This document shows, one piece after another, positions 53,828 to 64,000 of a stretch of DNA of 64,000 nt (the first letter of the stretch is position 1; each line of letters starts with the position of its first letter). Below the pieces are notes generated by a model. That model did not search any database and was not told the DNA's origin. It was given only the letters and a program-made list of their open reading frames with translations. The stretch spans positions 38,505,768 to 38,569,767 of the forward strand of contig JACSVZ010000009.1 of the NCBI GenBank assembly GCA_014706295.1. The letters run 5' to 3'. The DNA is from Lycocorax pyrrhopterus obiensis (Eukaryota; Chordata; Aves; Passeriformes; Paradisaeidae). A program made the position numbers and the translations under genes.

Positions 53828-54256
53828 TGATGCCTGAAAAGGCCTCCAAGACACAGAGACTAGACAGGAATAAGGGAATAAAGGTAGGTATTTATTTGAA
53901 AGGCCTTCAAAACTACACCCTGGGGAGCCAAAGGCTATTGTCAAGACGGACTCCAAGATGGACAACAGGTCACGAGTTCTTCACACTTTTATAGGTTTGG
54001 TTCATTTGCATATTAGGGTTAATTCTCTAATTAAAGCTTTAGTTTAATGATGTAATTTCTTTAAGCTTGTTTCCCCCTTCAGAGTCTTTAGTTTACACAT
54101 TTTGGGCCTAGGACAGCCTAAGTGTCTTTGGGCAGCAGGCCTGGAGAGGCTTTGTTACGTCTAACCAGCACTAGAGAGCAGGAGTAAACAGGCTGCAGGT
54201 TACACACCAAGCAGTACAGGATTTGAAAAATATAAAAGTTAAAACCTAAGGCATCA
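53828..54256 (-). mobile_element. Solo LTR of an endogenous retrovirus
   Basis: 429 bp bounded by 7-bp inverted ends TGATGCC and GGCATCA, flanked by a 4-bp direct repeat GAGG (53824-53827 and 54257-54260). Read on the minus strand it has, in order, U3 sequence, a TATA box (TATAAAAG at 53986-53993) and AATAAA (53891-53896), about 95 bp apart as expected for an LTR. No internal viral sequence or coding frame lies next to it, so it is a recombination-derived solo copy. A 4-bp duplication suits gammaretrovirus-like (class I) elements, but four bases can match by chance. Confidence 0.8.
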
Positions 54257-54699
54257 GAGGAGGTTTGGGACAGATGGGGTGATGGGCAGCACCATGGCTG
54301 GGCAGGAAAGTCACCGCAGCAGCAGCCAGGAGCAGGGCTCCGAGTGCCATCCTGGGAGTAAAACCCCTGGGATCACAGCCGGGTGCTCCCGGCCACGGCC
54401 AGGAATGGGCAGAGGAGCATCCACGGATGGGCACCTCTGGCTCCCAGGCCGCCCTGCAGCGATGCCCACGTTGCTGGATAATTAATAACAGAGCTGATGG
54501 GCTTTGAGGAAAACAACTGGGATTTTGTTACAGCCGCTGGTGCGGAACACAGGCTGGGCAGCCCGGCACTGCTGGGGCTGGCTCAGCCAGCAGTTTCCCT
54601 GGAGGTGTCAGTGTGTGACTGCCACTGTATTCCCGAGGACTTTGTACAAGTCCCAGAGTTCCTTCCCGTGGTTTATCCTGGTTTTTGGGTGGCACTGCA

Positions 54700-55185
54700 C
54701 CTTCTTCTAATTCTAATTCTTATTCTTTTCTTATTCTATTATTTTTCCTTATTTTATTCTTATTCCTCTTACTCTATTCTAATTCTTATTATTATTATTC
54801 TCTTATTCTAATTCTATTCTTTTTCTTTATTCTATTATTATTATTAACCTATTACTGTTTTATTCTTTAGTCTATTTTTTATTCCTGTTCCATTCTAATT
54901 CTGTTCTATTTTATTCTCTTTTCTATCCGACTTTATTCTGTTTCTCTTACTCTATTCTATTTCTTATTCTTATTCTTGATCGATTTTTATTCTTACTCTA
55001 TTCTTAATATATTGTTTCCTATTCTTATTCTTCAGCTAGTCTTGTTCTAGTCTATATTTATTCTAATTTTAATTCTATTCTATTCTATTCTATTCTATTC
55101 TATTCTATTCTATTCTATTCTATTCTATTCTGTTCTCTACTCTATTCTCTTTTCCATATCCTATCCCATTTTATTCCATTGTATT
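54700..55185. repeat. TTCTA pentamer-based array
   Basis: Starts degenerate (attctaattcttattctttt) and becomes pure (ttcta)n around 55075-55130. Polypyrimidine-rich on plus. Confidence 0.93.
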
Positions 55186-55764
55186 TCCTGGCTCTGGCAC
55201 AGTAGCCCGGGTGCAATTTGGGGTCCCCCACGGGTATCTCCACAAATCGAATGGAAAATGTTCCAGGGAGAAGAGCTGGAGCTGGAAAAACCCTCCAAAA
55301 ACCCCCTGGAAGTGGGGGAGACGCTGGAGAAGGAGCCTCACTTCGATCCAGTTAATGCCATAAAAATGCCAAGTTGGGATTAACTGGAAAATTCCGATTT
55401 TGAAATGAAAACGTGCCCAAAAAAGCAGATATTAAGGGCATTATTGCTGTGGTAAAAACCAGTCTGGTGGGGCTGTGGGCCGGAGGGGGCGGGAGGGAGT
55501 GCTGGGTTTGTGAATCCGTCCCTGCCGGATGCGGAATTCCCGGGGTTTGTGCCGGGATTGGGGTGACGGGGACGCTGAGGTCAGGCACAGGCACAGGCAC
55601 CGGGCCGGGTTGGTTTGTTTGTTTGTTTATTTATGTATTTATTTTAGGGACTTCCTCGTGCCAATGTTTCATTTTTATGGTGTGCTCCCTTTGTTTTCAT
55701 TAATTAACGAGCATCTGAACCCAGCCCTGCCGCTTCTGCTCGTTGAAGAGAGCTGTAATTAGCA

Positions 55765-55800
55765 ATGATTGATTGATTGATTGGTTGATTGATTGATTGC
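55765..55800. repeat. ATTG tetranucleotide microsatellite
   Basis: About eight copies of gatt/attg with one ggttg interruption. Confidence 0.9.
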
Positions 55801-56385
55801 ACAGCCGGTCTGTGTTCTCTCCTGCTGAATTCCCGCTTGGATTCTCCTGGAAATTGTAAATATTTCAGTTGAAATAAAAGAAATGAAAGAAATAAACGCA
55901 GTTTTTGGCATGCAGTGTCTCCCTGGATAAATGGTCACGTCTGGGTTGGGTTCTACAGCAGAACCAAGTCCTGGATTAAGGCTGCAAAGCTCGGCTTTAG
56001 CTCCAGCTTTGTTAAACTGGCCCAAATTGGGGCGGTTTTAAGGTGTTTGTCACTTGTCCCCTCTTTTGTCACTTGAATAAAATGATCAATAATAAACTCT
56101 TCACTTTTCCTCCTTTCGCCTTTGGGGGGTGGGGCTAAAAATCAGTTTCTTTGCTCTGAAAAGCAGCAAAAATAAAAATTGGGATGGGCTGAGCTGCGGT
56201 TCAGGGTCTTTATATTCGTTTAGGAAAGGCCTCTTCCCTGTCCATGGAAAAGTGGGAATTCCCGTTGTTACCTTCCACATCCCGCGCCAGGAATGAAAGC
56301 TCCAGGAGCTGTCAGAGCTCCCCCAGAGCTTCCTCTTTGGGCTTCAGTGTAAATTCAGTGTCAGGTTTGGGGTTTGAGTGTAAAT

Positions 56386-56625
56386 TTCAGTGCTGGGCAC
56401 CAGCACTTGGGCAGCAAAGCAATAATAATAATAATAATAATTCAGTGCTGGGCACCAGCATTTGGGGAGCAAAATAATAATAATAACAATAATAATAATA
56501 AAATATATAATTAATATAATAATATCACAATGAAAATATAAATATAGTACCAATAATACAATAATAATAGTAATAATAATAACATCAATAACAATAATGG
56601 TAATAATAATAATAACTAACGTGGG
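56386..56625. repeat. AAT trinucleotide arrays with a 55-bp duplication
   Basis: ttcagtgctgggcaccagca occurs at 56386 and 56441, each followed by ggcaataat-type or gcaaaataat runs. From 56470 there is an irregular aataataataac tract. Confidence 0.88.
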
Positions 56626-56959
56626 TTAAAGCCCTGCTGATCCAGGTTTACTCCCCATTCCCAAACTCTTGCGTTTCTCCCCAGCTCCGATGGTTTGGGG
56701 CTTTGGGATGCGGATCCTTGGCCCCGTTCCAGCCCGAGGAAGGCCGGGAGCAGACGGGAATGTGAGGCAGGGATGGGCAGGGAGCGATCCACGGGCGCTT
56801 CTCCCTTGGCCTCTCCTGGGAATGCTCCCGGCTCCGCTTCCTTGGAGCAGCAGGAGCCTCCAGCAGCTGCAGGCGGGAAAAACCCAAATTCTCCCAGAGC
56901 TGGGGAGAAATGCGGTGTCAGGATGGGGCTCAGGAGGGAGAATAGGAACAGGAATAATA

Positions 56960-58010
56960 AAATAAATGTAATATCAGATCATAAATGCATAATAATAAAT
57001 ACATAAAGAAAGATATAATAAACTATATTCATAAATATATAGTAGAATTCTTATTATAAATATATAATGTAATATAGAATGGGATATATTAGTAAATACG
57101 TAATAAGATATGAATAACATATAGATTATATAATATATAGTAAACTTATAATAATACATAATAAGCATATAGAATAAATATATAATAGGCTATATTAATA
57201 AATATATAATAGAATTTTATTATAAATATATGATGTAATATAGAATGAAATAATGAATATGCAATAAAATAATTACGTAGATTATATAATGTATAGTAAA
57301 TTTATAATAATACAAAATAAGCATATAAAATAAATATATAATAGGCTATATTAATAAATATATAATAGAATTTTATTATAAATATATGATGTAATATAGA
57401 ATGGAATAATGAATATGTAATAAAATATTAATAACATCGATTATATAATGTATAGTAAATTAATAATACATAATAAACATATAAAATAATTATATAATAG
57501 GCTATATTAATAAATATATAATAGAATTTTATTATGAATATATAATGTAATATATAATGAAATAATGAATATGTAATAAAATACAAATAACATATAGATT
57601 ATATAATATATAAGAAATTTATAACACATAATAAACATAGAAAATAAACATAATAGATATATTAATAAATACTAAAATTTATTATAAATACATAATGTGA
57701 TATAGAATGAAATATATTAATAAATACGTAATAAAATGTAAATAATTTATAAATTGTATATGATAATAGAAAATAAATTTATAAAAATACACGATAAATA
57801 TATAAAAATAAAATAGACTATATTAATCAATATGTAATTAAATATATTAATATGTAATAAAATATAAATATATAAAAAGATATAATATACACATATATAA
57901 AATAATAAATAGATAAAAATATAATAACTATATGTAACTAATCCCAAAATATAATAACTATATGTAACAAATAAATAATAGAAAATATTAAAACATGGCC
58001 TTACTCCCTG
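56960..58010. repeat. AT-rich satellite-like array, ~156-bp unit
   Basis: The landmark aatagg/aaac-tatatt recurs at 57017, 57184, 57340, 57496 and 57651, so the spacing is 167, 156, 156 and 155 bp. Each unit includes taataaatatataatagaat and gatgtaatatagaatg. The array decays after 57760. Confidence 0.88.
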
Positions 58011-58314
58011 CTCCAAGGAGGAACTACCTAAAATAATTTACACTGACATTATTGATGATATTGATAAATCCACACTTTGTAATTAATTGGATTTTTAAAC
58101 TAAATTCAGTTTTTAACTAAATAAACCAAAGTGTTTTGTTTTTCTGTCCATCAGGACATCACAAATGTATTTTTTTCTTTAAAGCGCGTGGGTGGAAAAT
58201 GCCAACAAATATTCTCCAAGATATTCTTGGCAAGGCATTGTTCCTTTAAAAAAGGATATTTCAGTATATCCTAACTATAAAAAAATTGCTGCTGCTAAAA
58301 AGTATCAATGATTG

Positions 58315-58455
58315 CGCCATTAAAATATTAATTGTTGGAATATAGAAAATAATATTTTTTGAAATAATATTTATTTTTAAAATAATATTTAAAATATAAA
58401 TATTAAACACTGAAATACTGGAACTAAAGGCATTTAAAATAAATAATATTATTAA
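58315..58455. repeat. AT-rich tract
   Basis: Low-complexity aataatatttatttttaaaa repeats, degenerate. Confidence 0.7.
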
Positions 58456-58949
58456 AAGATTTCAAATGCCTGGACTGCAGGAACGCTTTTCCCAGCCCAT
58501 TCCCGTTTGGTCCATGGAGCAGTGGGACACGAGGAGCCCCCGCAGCAGCTCCGGGTGCCGGGAGCATCCCAGGAGAGGAGCTGGGGACAGAATTCCATCC
58601 GATCTTCCCAAAAGTCGCAGTCCCGAGGGGATCCAATCCCAGCCACGGCTGCACATCCAGGACGGATCAAACCCACAGAGAAATCCCCGGGAGCACAAAC
58701 CCCGCATGGAGGGGCCTGGGAAGGCTGCTGGGAACCATCCCAGCGATCCCGGGGATCCTTCCCCAGCCCAGACTGGGAATTCGATGGCAACAGAGCAAGG
58801 AGCGTCCGCTTGGATCAACAAATCACTGGTTTTTATCCCATATCCCAAAGTGGGATAACCGGGAGCAATCGGAGGTGGCAGCCCTGCCCCGGGTGTTTGA
58901 CATTTGGTACTTTGTATTCTCTGGTTTTTATTTTACATTTCATGGTTTG

Positions 58950-59790
58950 TGTTTTCTATTTTATATTTTATATTTTATATTTTATACTTTGCATTTTATA
59001 TTCTATTTTATATTTTATATTTTATATTTTATACTTTGCATTTTATATTCTATTTTATATTTTATATTTTATATTTTATACTTTGCATTTTATAGTCTAT
59101 TTTATATTTTATATTTTATGCTTTGCCTTTTATATTCTACATTTTATATTTTATACTTTGCATTTTATATTCTATATTCTATATTTTATATTTTATATTT
59201 TATATTTATATTTGGTATTCTGTATTTAATACTTTGTATTTTATATTCTATATTTCATCTTTTTAGTTTGTATTTTATTTTTATTTTGTATTTCATACTT
59301 TATATTTTGTATTTTATATTTGATACTTTATATTTTATATATTGTATTTTATTTCTTTATTCTATACTTTTTCGTTTAGATTTGATATTTTGTATTTTAC
59401 ACTTTACATTTTATATCTTACATTTAATATTTTGTATTTTATCCTTTATTTTTGTTTGATATTTTATACTTTGTGTGTTATACTTTATATTTCATATTTT
59501 ATACATTATACCTTATATTTTATACTTTATATTTTGCCATTTATATCTTACATTTTACATTTCACATTATTTTACATTTTGTATTTTATATTTTACATTT
59601 TATATTATTTTACCTTTTAATATTTTACATTTTATATTTTACATTTTACATTTTATATTTTATATTTTACATTATTTTATATTTTATATTTTACTTTTTA
59701 TATTTTACATTTTATATTATTTTACATTTTATATTTTACATTTTACATTTTATATATTTTTATTCTTTCTTTCCTAACTGGTTTCCCTTT
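58950..59790. repeat. ATTTTATATTTTATACTTTGC-type array
   Basis: Units of 10 bp (ttttatattt) in higher-order blocks marked by tatactttgcattttatatt near 58985, 59028 and 59076. Rich in open frames with Tyr, Phe and Ile, which are spurious. Confidence 0.92.
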
Positions 59791-59965
59791 ATTTTCTAGT
59801 TCCTGTTTTCCAAGCTCTCACTCCAGCCCTTCTCCCCGCTTTTTGCCTCCCCACGAGGCCGATCCCTCCCTGCATCCCCGATGCCTTTTCCGGGATATTT
59901 TTCCTTGTGCTTCGTTCCCGCTTTGCTGAGCCTGAGGAATTCCCTGCGGAGGGAAGGGCACAGGA

Positions 59966-60007
59966 TCCCAGTGCTCCCAGTGCTCCCAGTGCTCCCAGTG
60001 CTCCCAA
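59966..60007. repeat. 10-bp repeat CCCAGTGCTC
   Basis: Four near-perfect copies of cccagtgctc. Confidence 0.9.
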
Positions 60008-61313
60008 TCCCGCAATTCCAGCCGGGATGGAGCGGAAGGACAGCCCTGGAGGGACCTTCTGGAGTGCCCAGGTGCTGCTCCAATCCAGGCAGGAAAATCC
60101 TGGTTTATAAACAGCTGGGTGGGCAAAAAATGGGGATTTTGGGGCAGGGAGGGAGCTGGGAATGCTCTGCAGGCTTTTCCCAGCATCCCGGCCTGGGATA
60201 AAGTCCCTGCACGGAAAGAGGGGGAGCAGGGAAGGAGGTGGGGAGCTGTGGATGGACACAGGGCTCAGGAACTTTGGGATAAAAAGGGAATGAAATGAGT
60301 CTGTACATGAAGTGGAGTCAAATAAATTGGAATTTTTCCTTCAAGAAAGAAAAAGAGGAGTCCTGGACCACTGGGAACTCCAGGGAAAGGAGCGGATGGT
60401 GCCGGAATGGGGCTGGGAGAACCTTCTCCAGCTCGGACCAAAACTCCCCCTCTGGATGGGGAACGGCTGCGTTAAATGCTGGGAAATCTCTTAAAGATCC
60501 CCTGGGATTCTTTGGACTTTCATTTTTTATGGGGGTTTTTTGTTGGGTTTTTGGGGATTTGAAGGTTTTTGGTTGGTTGGTTTTTATGTGGTTGGGTTTT
60601 TCTGATTTGGGTTTCTATTTCTTTTTTGCGTAAACCTCCCTGCTCCAGGAATTCCCAACCCTCCCATTTCTTAAGAAGTGAAAAAAAATTCCATCTTTTT
60701 CTGTTTTCCCTGTTTCCTCCCTGGACAGTGGGAATTGATGTGGCTGAAGGGTGGGGCTCAATTTCTGAGCCACTCAGAGCACAAAATTACCAGAATTTCA
60801 TTAAAATCTCCTTTTTTCACAACAAAAATAAAATATTCCCATGGGAGCCATGGGAGGGAATGGGACAAGGAGCCATCAGGAATTCCCAGTGCCAGGACAC
60901 GCCAGTGAAGCTCCTCAGTGTTCCATAAAATAATTGAATATTAATTAATTCTTTCTGTAATAAAAGGGTCCCCTGGTCAGGCTGAGATCCAGAGGGACAG
61001 GATGCTGCTGCTTCCATAAATATCCCATCTTTGGATGCAAATGAAAGGGGTTTCTGGGATGAATCCCATTCCCAGCTCTCTGTTTCCATGCCTTTGGCGC
61101 AGTTTAGCGCACACAGAGGGGCAGGGGGGACAGGGAACACACAGAGGGGTTTGAACGAGGCTGAACTTCCTTCCCGAATTTTTCGGAGCTTGCCTCTGGA
61201 AAATGGTTGGAAAAATGGCTGTTCCTCAGGCTGGAGAGGGAGCCAGCTGGGATCCCCCGTGGGACACACGGACACCCTTCCAGAGTGATCCCCTGGGGAA
61301 TGGGAGCTTTCCA

Positions 61314-61515
61314 TTCATGGAATTCTGGAATCCTGGAATGGTTTGGGATGGAGGGACCTTAAATCCCATCCCAATCCCACCCCAGCCGTGGGCAGGGACA
61401 CCTCCCCCTATCCCAGGTTATTCCAGCCTGGAAACTTCCAGGGATCCAGGGGCAGCCACAGCTTCTCTGGGAATCCGTGCCAGGGCCTTCCCACCCTCAG
61501 CTTGAGCCACAGCTC
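61314..61515 (-). mobile_element. CR1 LINE fragment, antisense
   Basis: ttcatggaattctggaatcc, then gtgggcagggacacctcccc, then cagccacagcttctctggga, ending gggccttcccaccctcagc. Confidence 0.84.
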
Positions 61516-62077
61516 CTTTTTGTAGGATAAGCTCATTCCAAACATTCTGAAATCCAAGAGCCTGGTGAGGTCCTGCAGCCACCGGAGCCCAAACCTTCCT
61601 TCCTTCCATCCTCTTTATTCCCTGCAAAAGAAAGCACAGGAGAAGTCTTTGTGATTCCATTTCTGCCCCTTTTCCTGCTCTGGATTTGCCTTTTTCCCTT
61701 TTTTTTGCTCTTTTCCACAAGGTTGCCGTGGCTTTATTGCAGCTGGAAAAGCGGGAAGCAGCCGAGGATCCCTCATCCCCACACAAGGAATTTTCCTCCT
61801 GCAGGAGCCTTCGGGCTCCTCAGCTCTGCAGCCTCAGAGGAAATTGGGACTGAAGCTCCCAGTGACAGCCCCGAGCTCAGGGGACAAGAGGAGGACACGC
61901 CTGGATCGGGATCTGCCCACGATCAGGATCTGCCCAGCCCCAGCCACGCTCCTTTGGGAATTCCGACATGGAATTTCATTTTGTGCCAACCCTGGGGTGA
62001 CACAGCCCCAGGGCAGTGCCCGTCCCTGTGCTGGCACTGCTGGGGCACCTCCAGTGCTGGGCACAGCCCTGGGACAA

Positions 62078-62516
62078 GAGGGACCCTGAGGGGCTGGAGG
62101 AGTCCAGGGAACGGAATGGAGCTGGGAAGGGGCTGGAGAATTCCTGAGGGAGCTGGGAAAGGGGCTCAGCCTGGAGAAAAGGAGCTCAGGGGGGACCTTG
62201 TGGCTCTGCACAACTCCCTGACAGGAGGGGGCAGCCGGGGGGGCTCGGGCTCTGCTCCCAGGGAACAGGGACAGGAGGAGAGGGAACGGCCTCAGGCTGG
62301 GCTGGGGAGGCTCAGGGTGGACATCAGCAGGAATTTCCCCATGGAAAGGGTGCTCAGGCCTTGGCAGGGGCTGCCCAGGGAGGTTTGGAGTGCCCATCCC
62401 TGGAGGGATTTCAAGCCCTGTGGATGTGGCACCTGGGGACAGGGGCAGTGCTGGGGATGGTTGGACTCCACGGCCTTGGAAGGCTTTTCCAAGCTAAGCC
62501 TTTGTGGGATTCTCTC
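62078..62516 (+). mobile_element. CR1 LINE copy, sense
   Basis: gagggaccctgaggggctgg, then gcctggagaaaaggagctca, then caggctgggctggggaggct, then gatttcaagccctgtggatg, ending gccttggaaggcttttccaa. Sense counterpart of the antisense copies at 5570 and 36822, with very similar sequence. Confidence 0.86.
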
Positions 62517-64000
62517 TGTGGGATCACCTCAGGGATTTTCCTTGTCCTTGCCCTCACCAGTGGATAATAAAATCCTCCTGCTCCATCCCGTGGCTCACCT
62601 GCATCACCCACCAGAAACACTGGGATGAGCTGGAGATGGAAACCCCTTTTCCCACATTTCCCCCTCCATGCCGAGCACACGGAGCTGTTCCGGAGCCGTC
62701 CCACCGCTGCTCCCGCTGGAATCCGGTTTGCATCCATGGCCCACGTGTGGATTCGCTGTTTCCATGGCGATGGAGCACAGGAATTGTTGTGGTCCTGGTG
62801 CCTTCGGCGGCTGCTTTCCCGCAGGTCTCCCTTATCCACGCTCAAAATCCAGCCACCAGTTCCCCACAGATCATGTGTGGAGATTTACGGAGGAATCCAT
62901 GGGATGTGTCCATGAAAAATCCCTCTGGCAGCACCTCATGAGGAGGTTCTGGGCTGTGCCAGCACAGGGAAGAATTCCCCAATCCTGGTGGCTGGAATTC
63001 CTGTGAGGAAAAGGGAAAAAAGGGAATCCAAGTTGTTTTCCAATGTTCGTCCTGCGGAGCCAGAATGATCCCAATTGCCACGGACAACCCGGGAGCTGGA
63101 AAATCCAGAGGTGCCCTACACAGGCAGGCAAGGAGGCCAGGGAGGCACGAGGCTTCAGAGCTGGAATATTATCTGGGAGGGAATTTATTTTAAAAAAAGG
63201 GATGGATTTCCAAAATATTCCCCTTTTGTCCTTAGATCTGGAATCTCCCAGTTCCAGTTTGGCTCCCACATCCATGGGAGGGCCCAGTGGGAGCTCTGCA
63301 CCCACCAGGAGAGCTCTGGAGTCAGGAGATGGTAAAATGGGAATATTATCAAACCCTTCCACCTGGAAACAATGCTGGGAGCTGATGTTGTTCCCAGCAT
63401 CCAAAATCCTGGAATACAAATTTTGCTGGAATAAAATCCAAATCCGAATCCTCTTATCCTGCCATGGTTCACATCCCGACAGGCAGAGTCTCATCACTCC
63501 TCCCTAAATATTTAATATCCCAAATTCCTGTTTGGATCTCTCTTTCCCCATCAGGATTTTGGGATCAGTCACTTCCAGGGGCCGGGAATTGGGAAGGATA
63601 AGGGGATCTCACCCTGCCCAGGGCTTCCCTCCAGCTTTTAAGAGTCTCAGAAAGGCAGCACCGGATCCTCAGGGATCTGGGAGGGCCAAAGCTGAAGACA
63701 AATTGCTTTATCCCAGGAATGCTGAAGTGTTTCTATTCCCAGGGGATATTTGGGATGGGACCTGCCCCATCCTGAAGAGCCCAGAGCATCACTCCAAATA
63801 AAACAGACCCCAAGGAACAACTTCCAGGTGCAATTCCTTCCCAGAGTGAACTTCAGCTGAACATCTGAAATATTTATCCAGCTTTATTTTAGACATTCTT
63901 GCCAAATCCTGAAAATCTGATGGAAAATCCTACTTCCAGCAGGAGACAATGCTTTGGAGAGGGTTTGGTTTTAAATTAGTCATTTCCAGCAGTAAAAACC

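Larger units (their letters stand above)
53276..64000. other. Intergenic region downstream of KCNJ3
   Basis: About 10.7 kb without a supportable gene. It holds a solo LTR (53828-54256), several AT-rich arrays (54700-55185, 56420-56625, 56960-58010, 58950-59790), two CR1 copies (61314 and 62078) and islands of unique GC-moderate sequence (56650-56940, 58460-58900, 59800-61300, 62520-64000). Nothing in those islands translates to a family I know. Confidence 0.7.

Overview
The window is vertebrate nuclear DNA, almost certainly from a bird and probably a songbird. It holds about thirty truncated CR1 LINE fragments (the dominant avian retroposon), a solo LTR, and many mini- and microsatellites. 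All coding sequence is split into exons with GT-AG introns. There is no sign of operons, CRISPR arrays, tRNA or rRNA genes.

Two protein genes are present, both on the plus strand. Positions 66-20034 hold the 3' half of GALNT13, a Golgi polypeptide N-acetylgalactosaminyltransferase. Its earlier exons lie left of the window. The exons seen are 66-183, 5313-5493, 8618-8757, 11482-11580 and 12624-12758, followed by two alternative terminal exons at 16439-16624 and 19894-20034. Each terminal exon supplies a different last repeat of the ricin-type lectin domain. After 5.1 kb comes KCNJ3 (GIRK1/Kir3.1), a G-protein-gated potassium channel subunit, complete in three coding exons: 25166-25843, 29684-29900 and 52058-52644. 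The joined product is 493 residues. The same gene order and orientation is known in mammals, which supports both names. The genes are not known to act together; one glycosylates secretory proteins and the other sets excitability, though both are strongly neuronal.

The introns are full of tandem arrays, several of them directly against exon 5' ends. The most striking array (8188-8680) has a unit of about 120 bp that contains the intron tail, the splice acceptor and the first codons of a GALNT13 exon, repeated four times. A GC-rich 19-bp array ends about 20 bp before the KCNJ3 start codon. KCNJ3 intron 2 (29901-52057) and both intergenic stretches hold mainly CR1 fragments and simple repeats. 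Downstream of KCNJ3 there is one solo LTR (53828-54256, minus strand), then about 10 kb dominated by AT-rich arrays with no gene that I can support.

Third-position GC rises from about 46% in the first GALNT13 exon to 100% in its last. The whole locus is very compact compared with what is known of mammals. This suggests a GC-biased, recombination-rich setting such as a microchromosome-like or duplicated location. Exon calls rest on conserved protein sequence plus splice sites and are strong. Transcription starts, UTR ends and repeat subfamily names are not resolved.
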